Of a DNA stretch of 64,000 nucleotides, positions 1 through 44,800 are shown piece after piece; position 1 is the first letter of the stretch, and the number at the start of each line of letters is the position of its first letter. The stretch comes from Epinephelus fuscoguttatus (lineage: Eukaryota; Chordata; Actinopteri; Perciformes; Serranidae), in contig NC_064753.1 in assembly GCF_011397635.1 (NCBI RefSeq), positions 29,288,322-29,352,321 on the forward strand, given 5' to 3'. A program made the position numbers and the translations under genes. The notes beneath the pieces are model-generated. The model was not told the origin of the DNA and did not search any database. It saw nothing but the letters and a program-made list of their open reading frames with translations.

Positions 1-34389
<34,389 letters not shown>

Positions 34390-34700
34390 CGAGGACACTT
34401 CGCTGCGCTCGCCGCTGCCGCCGCCGCTGCCGGAACACCAGTGAGCAGCAAACACCCACTTTTTTCCTGTAAACTGAAAGAGGCCCTGCAGTGTGAGACA
34501 CCGTAGCGTGGAGAGCAGCCCAGATATGTGCCGAAAAAATAATGACTCGTCGGTGTTTAGTCCGTGTGGCGCACGGAGAGATAGAGACGGGTCCGCGGAG
34601 CTACGGGCGCCTGTCCATACGCGTAATCGTGTTTGAGCCTCGACAACACTGCGATGTTCGAGCTGTGGATCCGATAGTAGGAGTAATCAGCCAGGCCAGT
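34390..34700 (-). promoter_or_regulatory. rras2 5' UTR and probable promoter (CpG-rich)
   Basis: Immediately upstream of the rras2 start the sequence becomes G+C- and CpG-rich (for example the repeated gccgccgctgccg block near 34420-34435), unlike the surrounding A+T-rich DNA. This is what a CpG-island promoter of a widely expressed vertebrate gene looks like. No clear TATA box was picked out and the transcription start is not determinable here. Confidence 0.5.
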
Positions 34701-34733
34701 ACTAATGTCTGGCGCTAGGGGCCCTTCTACAGG

Positions 34734-34734
<1 letters not shown>

Positions 34735-34787
<53 letters not shown>

Positions 34788-34917
34788 CTGCCTCAACACC
34801 CCACCTACAGTACGCACACACATACACACACACACACAGCCTAAACCCACCCTGCAGCCTTGTCCTGAGTCTAACATCACACATCCCCGCAGTCACATTC
34901 CTGTCCTAACACACAGC

Positions 34918-34966
<49 letters not shown>
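34735..34966. repeat. opposed (TG)n and (CA)n tracts forming an inverted repeat
   Basis: A 52-base TG run (34735-34786) is followed after 133 bases by a 47-base CA run (34920-34966) on the same strand. The two are reverse complements, so the pair is a long inverted repeat. The spacer also has shorter CA runs near 34813-34838. It lies about 350-580 bases upstream of the rras2 start codon. TG/CA tracts can adopt Z-DNA, and the pair could in principle fold back as a hairpin. The reading frames crossing it are artefacts. Confidence 0.95.
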
Positions 34967-34968
<2 letters not shown>

Positions 34969-35079
34969 AAAGCAATGGCTGTTTACTGTAATTGTAACCA
35001 ATTATACAGCGATGATAAAGATGCCCTGCAGCTACCATTATAAAGCAAACTTCCACTAATATAAACTGTATTTTTGTTT

Positions 35080-35600
35080 CCCCACCGTGCTGTGAATTCA
35101 GAAAATAAAGATTTGGTGAAGCAAATATTTAATGCACAATATTTAAATCTTGCTTATTTCATCATTCTTGTGTCCACTGTGGCAGAAAATGATTGCAACA
35201 TATCACATGTCTACTTCCCACAAGTACAAGTAGATAGATAGATAGATAGATAGATGGTACTTTAGTGATCCCAAACTGTATACATGTAGCCTACATGTAA
35301 ATATGAGAAGACAAAAACAGATCACAATAAAATATATGAGAATATAGAAATAGAAAATATATACAAAAATAAGTAGTACTAAAATTTAAAAATATTCAAG
35401 AGAAATATACAGAAATAAAATGTAAAAAAAAAACAATGTGCAAAACAGTTAACAAGACTATTAAACTGTAACTGAGACACCTTTTGAGGGTGCAGATCAT
35501 AAAACATCATTAAGCTATAAATATAGTGATAAAAATGTTGATGAAATGTTTTTTATAATTCAGATTTTTATTGATTTTGGTCAGGTTGGTACATGACACT
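35080..35600. repeat. LINE tail with (GATA)n and inverted copy of 60.07-60.20 kb
   Basis: Two parts are visible. 35090-35215 (ctgtgaattcagaaaataaa onward) matches the reverse complement of 60070-60197 over more than 100 bases with few differences. Next, a (GATA)n run at about 35230-35256 is followed by ggtactttagtgatcccaaa, the reverse complement of a LINE 3' tail (a gggatca-taaagta block ending in a TATC array). The A-rich stretch to 35.6 kb may be more of the element. No reverse transcriptase frame is visible. Confidence 0.6.
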
Positions 35601-37525
35601 TCTACACATCAAATAAGACGTTCAGTATTGACAAACAAAAATAAAAACACAACACAAACAGGGTACAAGAGGGAGTGCAGCACTGGTCCCAGTCCACCAA
35701 AAAAACAATCAAAATGACAAAATTAAATTTGAATAATTAAACACATTAAGATTTATAGTGATAATAATTAAAATTGGCAGGGCAAGATTAATCAAAAATC
35801 AAACTTCCACAGCCCCCAGACAATGCAAAATAATTCCAAAATTCCCTCCAGACCAGTCCTTGAGTAATACGGTTAGTCATCCAGTCAGCATGGATTCATA
35901 AGAGGCAGTTTTTATCATATAGTTGACCATTTCTTTTATTTCTGGGGATTTCGTTGACTTCCAATACCTGAGATTTGTTCTAGCAACTGTAACGACTCCA
36001 GCCAACAACTGAGAATTCATCCCATGACACATTATGCACTTGTGATCTGTCCCCCTGTAAACACAGTCTAGGAGACAATGGCAATGTCTTAGGTAAAATG
36101 TTTGTCATAAATATCACTGCACAGTATACCTTATAGATATACAATATAAACAAATGTTTGTCAGTGTCAGCTACATGTTGGTGCATTGTGTTACACTGAC
36201 TTTTAATTTGCATGCCTCCTTGACAAAGCAAAAGACTTTGTTGTTCTAATCATGTCTGAACCATAAAGAGTTCAACAAGTTCATCTTGCACTTTGAAGTG
36301 GTGTCATAACTCATCACTGAACATAAAAGTGATGGACTCTGATTTTTGTCTTTTATTTCAAAGCTGGCATTCAGCCTGAAGTGCAGACTTAAAGCCAGTT
36401 TATCTTTACTTCAGTGTGTACGAGCCTGACTTGTATTATGTCAACATGTCAATTATATGCCATGTTGTGACAAATCTCACTACAGGATTACACTGTGCAG
36501 AGCACCACCTCAGTCTGCTCTGACACATGTGGCGCCACCTAGTGTCAAAAGACTTCACTTCAAAAGTCATGACAAAGAGTGTTCAAGTAAATAAAAATGG
36601 TTTCAGACATTCATGTTAATACTTCATTCATATCCAAGCCCACCATTTCAGCGTGCCATCTGATGCTCTCCTAAACAGCCTTGAAATTGCATTGACCGTT
36701 TCTGACTGGAAAACTGCGAGTTGACAGCCATATGCTCTTTACACTATTTCAGATCTGCACACAAGTTGACCAGTATTTAATTAAAATAGCCTCAAAATCA
36801 AATGAATAAATGAAGAAAAAAATGTTTGTTCACTCCTGGTGTCTTATGATTTAATACCATACAGTGATTTTCTCAATCAATGTTTGATTTGACTTTTCTT
36901 TCATCTTTTATTGGAGGGCAATTTTTTAGCCCAAGACACACATGTGACTACCTCTGCTTTTCAAAATAAGAAAACAAGGTCTTAAGAATAGATATGAGTA
37001 TAAGTAGATACAAAATAAATGTGGAAATATGATTACTGCATTATATTATTCACAGGAAGTATAAAAAAAATGTTTTGAAAATGTTGTCCCCCTGCCTGTT
37101 TCTCCTAACGGCTGGCCTGTTCATATCTAGAGGGGCTACATGTAGCAGTGTTGCAGCTGTGTAGACTCAGAGTACTGAAGACAAGCTTGTTAGCAGCTTA
37201 GAAAGCTATGTAAAATAATTGCCGCAGCCGTTCTTGTAGTGAAATGCAGGATAGGCATATATTTATAAAATATCACAGTAAAACTCCAAGTGTCTAAACT
37301 GGGTGTCTACAGGTATCCGACATTTAAGTTTAATACTTTTTAGACTTTTTTCAGGGTTTTTAACCAAATGTAAGAATAATTTTTGGATGCATCATTTTGT
37401 TCTTATTCCAGCATTGCAGGCGACCATAAAGGTAAGTAGCAGTGGCATAAGGTAGTTACTACAGGCCCCAGTGCACGCTATCATGAAGGGGCTCTGGTGC
37501 ATGGTAGTTACTAGTTATAGGGCGA

Positions 37526-37549
37526 ACACACACACACACACACACACAC
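37526..37549. repeat. (AC)n microsatellite
   Basis: A short AC run of about 24 bases next to a GGGGCTC-rich stretch at 37440-37520 that looks repetitive but which I cannot classify. Confidence 0.9.
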
Positions 37550-37721
37550 CACTGGCAACTGTTATATAAAAAAAAAACCCACACATGATCAAATAGAGAC
37601 TTGACATTAGGCAACATCAACATACATGTTACCCAACCATCATCATTGCATACCTGTATATGACAAAAATATCAAAGGAAATAAGAAATTATTTATTCAA
37701 TTGAATAGTTACATATACATA

Positions 37722-38945
37722 AAAAAAAGCCTGCACCTGGGGTCCTGTCTGGTGTGGTAGATGCCTGCTTCTATTGATCTTGTACTAAGTGCTTGTTCCT
37801 GTGCTGTTATGATTAGTGCTTCTGTGCTGTCTTTCAGTCCAGCCTTTTCCAGCCACTGGTAGGACTTCTTGATGTGCAGGGGCTCGTCCTTCCATCATAG
37901 TTCATCCTCCTCTTCTGTGTTCACTGGGTTTCTGCTGCCTGGGGTATTCACTTAGCAGCTTATCTTTGGGGGCCATCTTCCTGATGTCTTCCTGGATCTT
38001 GGTTCTTTCAACCTGGACAGTGTCTCTGATCCTCACCAGTCCTCAGTCACCCTCATTCCACTTAGTGGAACAGGGTGCTGGACTTGAGATGAAACTCTCC
38101 ATGCATTGTAAGAAGCTTCCTTGTCTTGATATCAGTGGCCTCTATCTCTTCCTTTGGCCAGCTTATTACACCAGGGGTATCTGATGACTGGCTGGGCGTA
38201 TGTGTTGATGGCTCCGACCTTGTTCTTTCTGTTCAGGTGACTTTTCAGGACCTGTCTTACTCTGTGTAGGTATTTGTCTGTGGATGACTTCTTTGCAGCC
38301 TCCTAAAGGTTCCCCAAGGTATTTGTAGCTGTCCTGAACATCTGCAGTGCTGCCTTCTGGTAGCTCAGCCCCCTTAGTTCTGATTGTCTTCCATCCCTTG
38401 GACGCCATCCGACCACACTTATCTAGTCCGAATGACATTCTGATGTCATTGGTGTAGATCCTGGTGAGGCGGATCAGTGAGTCGAAGTCTCACTCACTCC
38501 TGACATACAGCTCAATGTCATCCATGTAGAGGAGGTGACTGATGGTTGCCCCACTTCGGGACCGGTATCCGTGGCCGATGGTGTTCAGGCCTATGCAGAA
38601 CAGTAGCAGGGACAGTGCATCCCCATGGTATATGCTGCACTTGATGGTTACTTGTGCAGTTGCCCCCAGAGTCATTTTCCACAGACCCACTGAGTTCCTG
38701 ATGAAGGTTTTCATTGTCCTGTTAATGTTGTACATTTCTAAGCATTCCAGTATCCATGTGTGGCACTGAGTCGTAGGCTTTCTTGTAGTCAGTCCAGGCG
38801 GTACACAGGTTGCTCTGCCTGGTCTTGTAGTTTTGGGTTACTGCTCAATCAACCAGTAGCTGGTGCTTGGCTTCCCTGGTATTACCACCAGTGCAACTGT
38901 CTCTACGTATGCCCCTGGTAAGTAGTATATTTGTGGTCCTATGCA
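37722..38945 (-). pseudogene. decayed non-LTR retrotransposon reverse transcriptase (R2-like)
   Basis: Minus-strand reading gives successive reverse-transcriptase pieces: TAWTDYKKAYDS (38764-38800), then YNINRTMKTFIRNSVGLWKM, a GDALSLLLFCIGLN motif and the catalytic LLYMDD (within 38490-38735), then RIYTNDIRMSFGLDKCGRM and DSYKYLG (38300-38490). Defects seen: a small frame-shifting deletion just after YKKAYDS, a TGA at 38490-38492 where related proteins have Arg (CGA to TGA), and loss of frame after DSYKYLG. The order, and the wording GDALSPLLFCIGLN-like, fit non-LTR elements of the R2/NeSL-type group; the clade is less certain than the class. It is 5'-truncated, with no intact domain. Confidence 0.8.
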
Positions 38946-39319
38946 TAGGTAGGTTTTAGTACAATATGGTTATTAAAGTGACTTAGGTTAAACTACATTT
39001 TGCCAACAGGTAAGTGCAAGTATAAGATAAAAAGACAGTAATAGGTTCATTGGTAGGTTAAAGATTTGTAACATCAGAAGTGTGGACTTTCACACCAAAG
39101 AGCTTGACTGATTTAACAAAAAAGAAATTGAAATCTACTGTTCCAGACACAGCATGAATCCATATAAAAAAAAGTATGAGGTATTAAAGACAGTGAGGTG
39201 AATACTTTCTGCCGACACGACAGCTCACCAAAATAGAAAACCATTACAAAAACATAGGGTGCAAAGCTCAGGTCTTAGGTTATGGAGTGTAGCTGTGTGA
39301 CTGTAATAATTATGGGTAA

Positions 39320-39900
39320 TATCTAGCCCAAATCTAAAGAGGCCTCGCAATGCTCACAGTAGCCTGGTTGTGAAAGTGCTGCCAGATAGCCGACTGTTTA
39401 TTTTCGCAGCTGAAGCTCTGACCTCAAAGCCACCTCTCAGCCTTTATCTAACCCCCCAGAGAGACGGATTTCACAGATATTGTAAATGTATGACCGGGGT
39501 TGTGACCCATTAATCTGGCATATTCCCAGAAATGTCCCCTCACTCATAAATTATAAACAGGAGGGCGAGTGGAATATGTAACTCCCTGCCAACACTAATC
39601 CATCTCCATCTCATTATCACAGTCACAGTAAAACATGCAGATGGCTTCCAGAGTACCTTTGAAATCGCTGCAGTATATCAGCCGAGGTTAAAAGAAACCG
39701 TGTCCCTGCCAACGGTCTGCCGTCTTCATGATGTCATTGTCAATTTAGGGGTACTGACAGAGCAAATTCCTATCAGTTTCACGCTGTGCAAGATATCACA
39801 CGAGGCATCTGAGGAATTCTAATTAGAGCCTGGAGCTGTGAAGCTGGACACAGCAGGAGCTCCAGACTGGAGTCCCTTCACTTTGGGACACGACCACCTC
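39320..39900. other. repeat-poor stretch, possible conserved non-coding element
   Basis: This block lacks microsatellites and recognisable repeats and has a more even base composition than its surroundings, unlike the rest of the intergenic region. No open frame of note is present. It looks to me like conserved vertebrate non-coding sequence, but this is an impression that only alignment with other fish can settle. Confidence 0.25.
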
Positions 39901-40099
39901 TGAGTGGCAATCCTCAAGAGAACACTTACTGAACATCTACCATCATGCCACTTGTGTGGTCCTCAAACAGTTTTCATCCAAACTTCTCCCTTCAAACTGT
40001 TACTTCTATATGTTTATGTATGTATGTCTACATGGGGAGTGGGCAAAACATATGGAGCTAGAAAAGTGAAAGTAAGTTTTGGAATAATTTCTATTATTT

Positions 40100-40372
40100 A
40101 GTTATTTTTATTTTATTTTATTTTCATATTTTATTTTTAATATTTTTATATCTTAAGTACTATTGTTAAACACTGAAGCATGATGCACATTCTATTTTTT
40201 ATTTTAATGTACATTTTCATTTCAGTTTTATTGCTTTATATTTACGTACTTCAATTTCATACTCTTGTTCTTACTTATTATAATTCTGTGTTCTTTATAT
40301 TGGAGTGACTGCAACAAATCACAATATCCCCTCGGGGATCAGTTAAGTGATTCTGATTCTGAAAAAATAAAA
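40100..40372 (+). repeat. LINE 3' tail
   Basis: The end reads caatatcccctcggggatca, then gttaagtgattctgattctg, a form of the common fish LINE terminus (a stem CCCCTNGGGGATCA, then a short tandem tail, here ATTCTG). The A+T-rich sequence before it (about 40100-40320) is probably the 3' UTR. No reverse-transcriptase frame is present. Confidence 0.55.
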
Positions 40373-41584
40373 TCTGGCATTGAAAAGAAAACACTGGTAC
40401 TGAAAAACACATTTTTATTACCTAAATTATAGTTTTATTTTTTGTATCATTCAATCCCCAGATGTTTTCATTCAATTTTAACAGGTTAACATGATGTATA
40501 TTCACAACAGATACCATTATTTTTTGCATTCTGATGTGTTTTTTAAGCAGCAATCTTATTTTTTCTTCATGTCACTCTTTCGTCAGTGTCAGGTTTTTTT
40601 TCATGCTGACAGTTTTATCACACCCTTTTTTTTCAGTTTCAACTTCCTGTCACTGTTTTGGCGTGGAGGGGTGGGGGCAAGGACAGCGTGATGTACACAG
40701 AATCTGCATAAAGTCATTTTTAGATTTCTGTGCAAGGTGTGATAAAAAAATAAAAAAGTTTGGTATCTGTGTAAAATTCTGTTTGTTGCCAGCAAGAACA
40801 AAGAACTGGTACAAATCTGAGTCTCCAAGCCTTAAACACTGGATGGACATAATCAAGGAGATCTTTATAATGGAAAAGATGACTTTTTCTCTGAGTTCTT
40901 GAGCAGAAATATTCCTCAGAAACGGGTGACATGAACTGTCTTTATTTCAGAAGACATGGATGCAGCTTCACCGTGGACAGTAAGGCCACATTTAGCACTT
41001 TGACTCATGAATACTTGGCCGTTGTGCTCCTACACAGTGCTCTCTATGGTGTTCATGTTTTGTCTAAACATCTAAAAAAATAAAATAAATGAAATAATGA
41101 GAATGTTTAATGCCAGTTTTATTTTTCAGTGGAACCTATTCAGTGCTAATGTTTCCTTTTTAAATGCCAAATGTTATTTTCGATGCCAAAACTTACTGTC
41201 ACTGCTCTAGCCAGCAAAAAGTCTTATTTACTTCATCTCCAGTTCCCTTATTAAAAGTGTTGGTCTTATTAGATGTTTTAAAATGTCTGTTGTTAATTGA
41301 TGTTCTAGTTACTTCATCAAAATTTCATGTCACGCCACACATGAATCAATTAAAAGCTTTAACAGGAAGTTAGGTAGAAAGTACAGGAAGTGAATTTTTA
41401 ACAAGCCCTGGCCCAAAGTCAGTGTAGAATTACATCTAATCTAACAATATTGTTAGAAAACAAATAAATCATTGGGTTGACACATTTGTATTGTCTTTAT
41501 TTTAAAAATAATGATGTGACTTAGTGTCCAAAGTGTGTCCAAAACTAAACTATAGGATAATAAATGATGAATAAAGCATGGAGC

Positions 41585-41828
41585 AAAGTTCTCTCAATAC
41601 ATATGTTTATTGAAAATTAAACAGGACAGGGAAAGAACATTACTTAGATGTAGTTTTCAGACAGAGGTGATGTAAAAAAAAAAAGAAAGAAAGAAAGAAA
41701 GAAAACGGCACAGAAGCAACTGACCATATAGAGTTCTTAATCTGCTATGATGTAAAGACTGCAAAATGGATGATAAAAGAGAACAGCAGGTGACTTTTAC
41801 AAAGTCGGTGGGATCAGCCGGAGTTGTC
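41585..41828 (-). other. copb1 3' UTR with poly(A) signal
   Basis: Downstream of the copb1 stop codon (41829-41831) the minus strand reads through a GAAA microsatellite (41674-41705 on the plus strand) to an AATAAA at 41606-41611. This is the first canonical poly(A) signal downstream and gives a 3' UTR of roughly 240 bases. The cleavage point near 41585-41595 is inferred. Confidence 0.7.
41674..41705. repeat. (GAAA)n microsatellite in copb1 3' UTR
   Basis: A poly-A stretch followed by about five GAAA units on the plus strand, so it is transcribed as TTTC repeats in the copb1 3' UTR. Confidence 0.9.
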
Positions 41829-44800
41829 TCAGACATTTGACTTTTTCTGGGAGAGATTGATCTTGTCGCCGAGACTCAAGGCCATCCCCTGTGAAATGAA
41901 GAGGGAGGATTTATTGTAACAGATTTTAAACATACAGATCAGAGCATAAAGCATTTAGTGCAAGATCACATGTAACGGTTTATTTTATATATTCCTTTCC
42001 AAGATTATCCTTCCAAGAAATTAATTTCCTGCGCTGCAAAAGTTATGAAAATAAATTCAGCCAAGCCATAACTTTCCAGATGCACGGGGACTCATGGTGC
42101 AGCAGCTGTGACTCACCTGACTTTTGGCTCTAATGCGTATGTGTCCGTTGACAGGGGCGTCAGGCCCCAGGTGGATGGGCTTTTCGATGCTGACATTAGC
42201 CAGGGCATCTTCTCCAAAGATAGAACGAGCGTAAAGGTTGGCGGCCATGAAACCACAGAAGCCAGACAGTGCCTGGATTTCAAAGACAAAAGAGAGAGAG
42301 AGTTGAGAATATTGCATAACAACAACATATTCATCTAATATGATGGGTTTGGTGATACATCAGTGACATTTATAATCAGACCACTACAAAGGCCACTTAA
42401 GCCCCGTTTCCACCAAACATTTTTGGTATGGTACCTTTGGAACCAAGAGTAACCCTTCAGACATGGTACCTAGACCCTAGCGTTTCCATCGCAAACAGTT
42501 CTCTTAAATGTGGGCGGGGTTGTTGTCACTCACTGCTCTGTCCAGCACTCGCTGTATTTACCAGTGACACAGAGAGAAGTCTTCGCCTCCTTTATCGTCC
42601 ACAGAATGACACTGCACGCTGACATTTTCAGAACAAAATAGAACAAACTGCAGTGAGAGTCTCTCTCCATGAGGCATTAAAAAAATAGCAGGTTTGTGCA
42701 TTAAGTCCTTCTCGGGCAATCTCAGGGGTTTAGTTTTGCCGTAGCCCACAGGAAGGACGCTCCACGGCGCTTTATTTTTTTTCTCCAAGTGAGGATTAGA
42801 ATATATGCAGTTCACATAATCCAGTCGAAATAAATATATATATAAACAATTGAAGATCCACTCATTACTTAAAGTGTATGTCATATAAAAACTAGAGTGA
42901 CGGTCAAAGTTGTCACATCACAAATTTAAGGTGTGTTGATGGATTCACCTTGTCAGCCAATGCATTGATTACAAGTAAACGTTCCACCTAAAAAGTTGCC
43001 GGCAGTTGGCCCAGTGAATTAAGTTATTTTTCTCTCCGACTCCAGCCGCTGCAAGAGGCAGCAAACCATCCTTTCATTTTATAGCTTCAGTCTACTAATG
43101 AAACCCTCCACAATACGAACAGTGGTTACATAAGTCTCAAAACCAGCCACAACCCTGAGCAGAGTGACCGTCCTCTACTGACCAATCAACAGACTGCAGT
43201 GTTCACAGCTCCACCTTTTAGTACCAGATCTGTGAGCTAGGTACCCCAACAGAGGGAGGGGACCAAAAATGGGGACCGTATGTAACGGTTTCATTGGTAC
43301 CATCCACAACTTTTCACAGTGGAAACGGGGGAGAAAAAAAGTGCACCAAACTGAAATGAACCGTACTGCTCAATGGAAACGGGGCTTTAGAATTCTTCTC
43401 ATCATGCACCAAAAGTGGCACCTATTTCATTTGTTTTTGTTCTTTCTCTTTGCTCCGCTGCATTTGTCTCATACCAACCTTTTCTGGGGTCAGACACTTC
43501 ATGTTGGTGGACTTGAGGATATGTTGAAGATATTCGTTGAGATCAGTAATGTTGGTGTTCACCGTCACCTACGACAAAGAAAGGCTGCTTAGGGAACATC
43601 TTCAATATTAACACTTTTTAATTTTCCTAAATATTGTAATTGGCCTGTTGAATGTAAAGCAATGTTTTCCCTTAAAAAAAGGAAGTACAGAAAACTACAG
43701 AACAACAAACCTTATAAACATGTCAGACTCATGATAAGCAATTTCTGTGAAGCCAGTTCGTTTGAATGCAAAGCTTACCTTGTTTTCCCACTCAAACTCT
43801 GCCCACATCTGTCTGAACTCTGCATCGGTGCAGGAAGCTGGCTGGATGTAGTCCATGATGTCAATGTGGATGTCGCTGAGGACAACGCAGTTTCTGTCGC
43901 TGGCAGCTCCTGACACATCATAGACTGGAATACAAGAATCAAACATCCCCACAAATAAGAAAACACCCTCTGGCTACAGAAAGAGACAAAGCTGAATCAT
44001 GACGCACAGACACAACATGCTTACCAATGTTGCCAAATATGATGCCATTCTCAGTAGAAGCCACCTTCACATTGGCCTTGATGTTAGCAAAATCATGAGG
44101 AGCCAGAGTTAGAGGTGAAGGCTTCTCAACCAACTTGAGATCACCTGTGGGATGGATACATTTAGTGAGCTGTATACATAACACAACACAGCAACAAACC
44201 TACACATCTGTCCAGTGAGGTGGGAAATAAACAAGACTAACCTAAAGTGGCCAGTTCAAGGGTGCAGTTCTGGAGAGTATCACTGGTTTGGTTGACCACC
44301 AGCACGTCCAACACAATGTCATACTGGTTGACATGAACATAGGCTTCAGCGTATACTGGGTCTGAGAAGCCTGTCAGCTGGGTCACCTAGAGTGGACAAA
44401 AATCAATTACATTTAAAAATCAATTATTATACAAATAAAAACAAATATTTCCTCACAGTTAGCAATTAAGACTTTTTGTTTTCATTAAATTTTTAACAAG
44501 GTTTTTACAGCAGAGCATGTGCACGACAAGGACTTCAGCAGCAGTGGGATGAAAAAGAAAATAATGACTCGCAGCTGTGTCCTTGCATGATAAACAGCCA
44601 AATAAAATCTAATTTAAATAAAATAGTGCTAGAACTAAACAGCAGACTATTTGTAAAATCAAAACACAAACAGGAACAACTGATCTCTTTCCTGCTGTGC
44701 AACCAAAAACAGCATCTCCCTCTGAGGCAAATGTCACACTGACGTCTTCAAACGTTTATGCATCATAAGTGCAACAATAATTGGGCAAGTTTGCAAAACA

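Larger units (their letters stand above)
34967..41584. other. rras2-copb1 intergenic region
   Basis: Between the rras2 promoter side and the copb1 3' end (the genes are in the same orientation) there is no cellular gene I can support. Contents are a LINE tail near 35.1-35.6 kb, a CA run at 37526-37549, a decayed non-LTR reverse transcriptase at 37.7-38.95 kb, a second LINE tail near 40.3 kb, and a repeat-poor stretch at 39.3-39.9 kb. The stretches 35.6-37.4 and 40.4-41.58 kb show nothing I can name. Confidence 0.75.

Noticed and set aside
34390..34455. N-terminal extension of rras2 by 22 residues
   Set aside because: The frame is open but has only a GTG, not an ATG, and the sequence is Gly/Ser-rich UTR-like; the conserved start is the ATG at 34387-34389.
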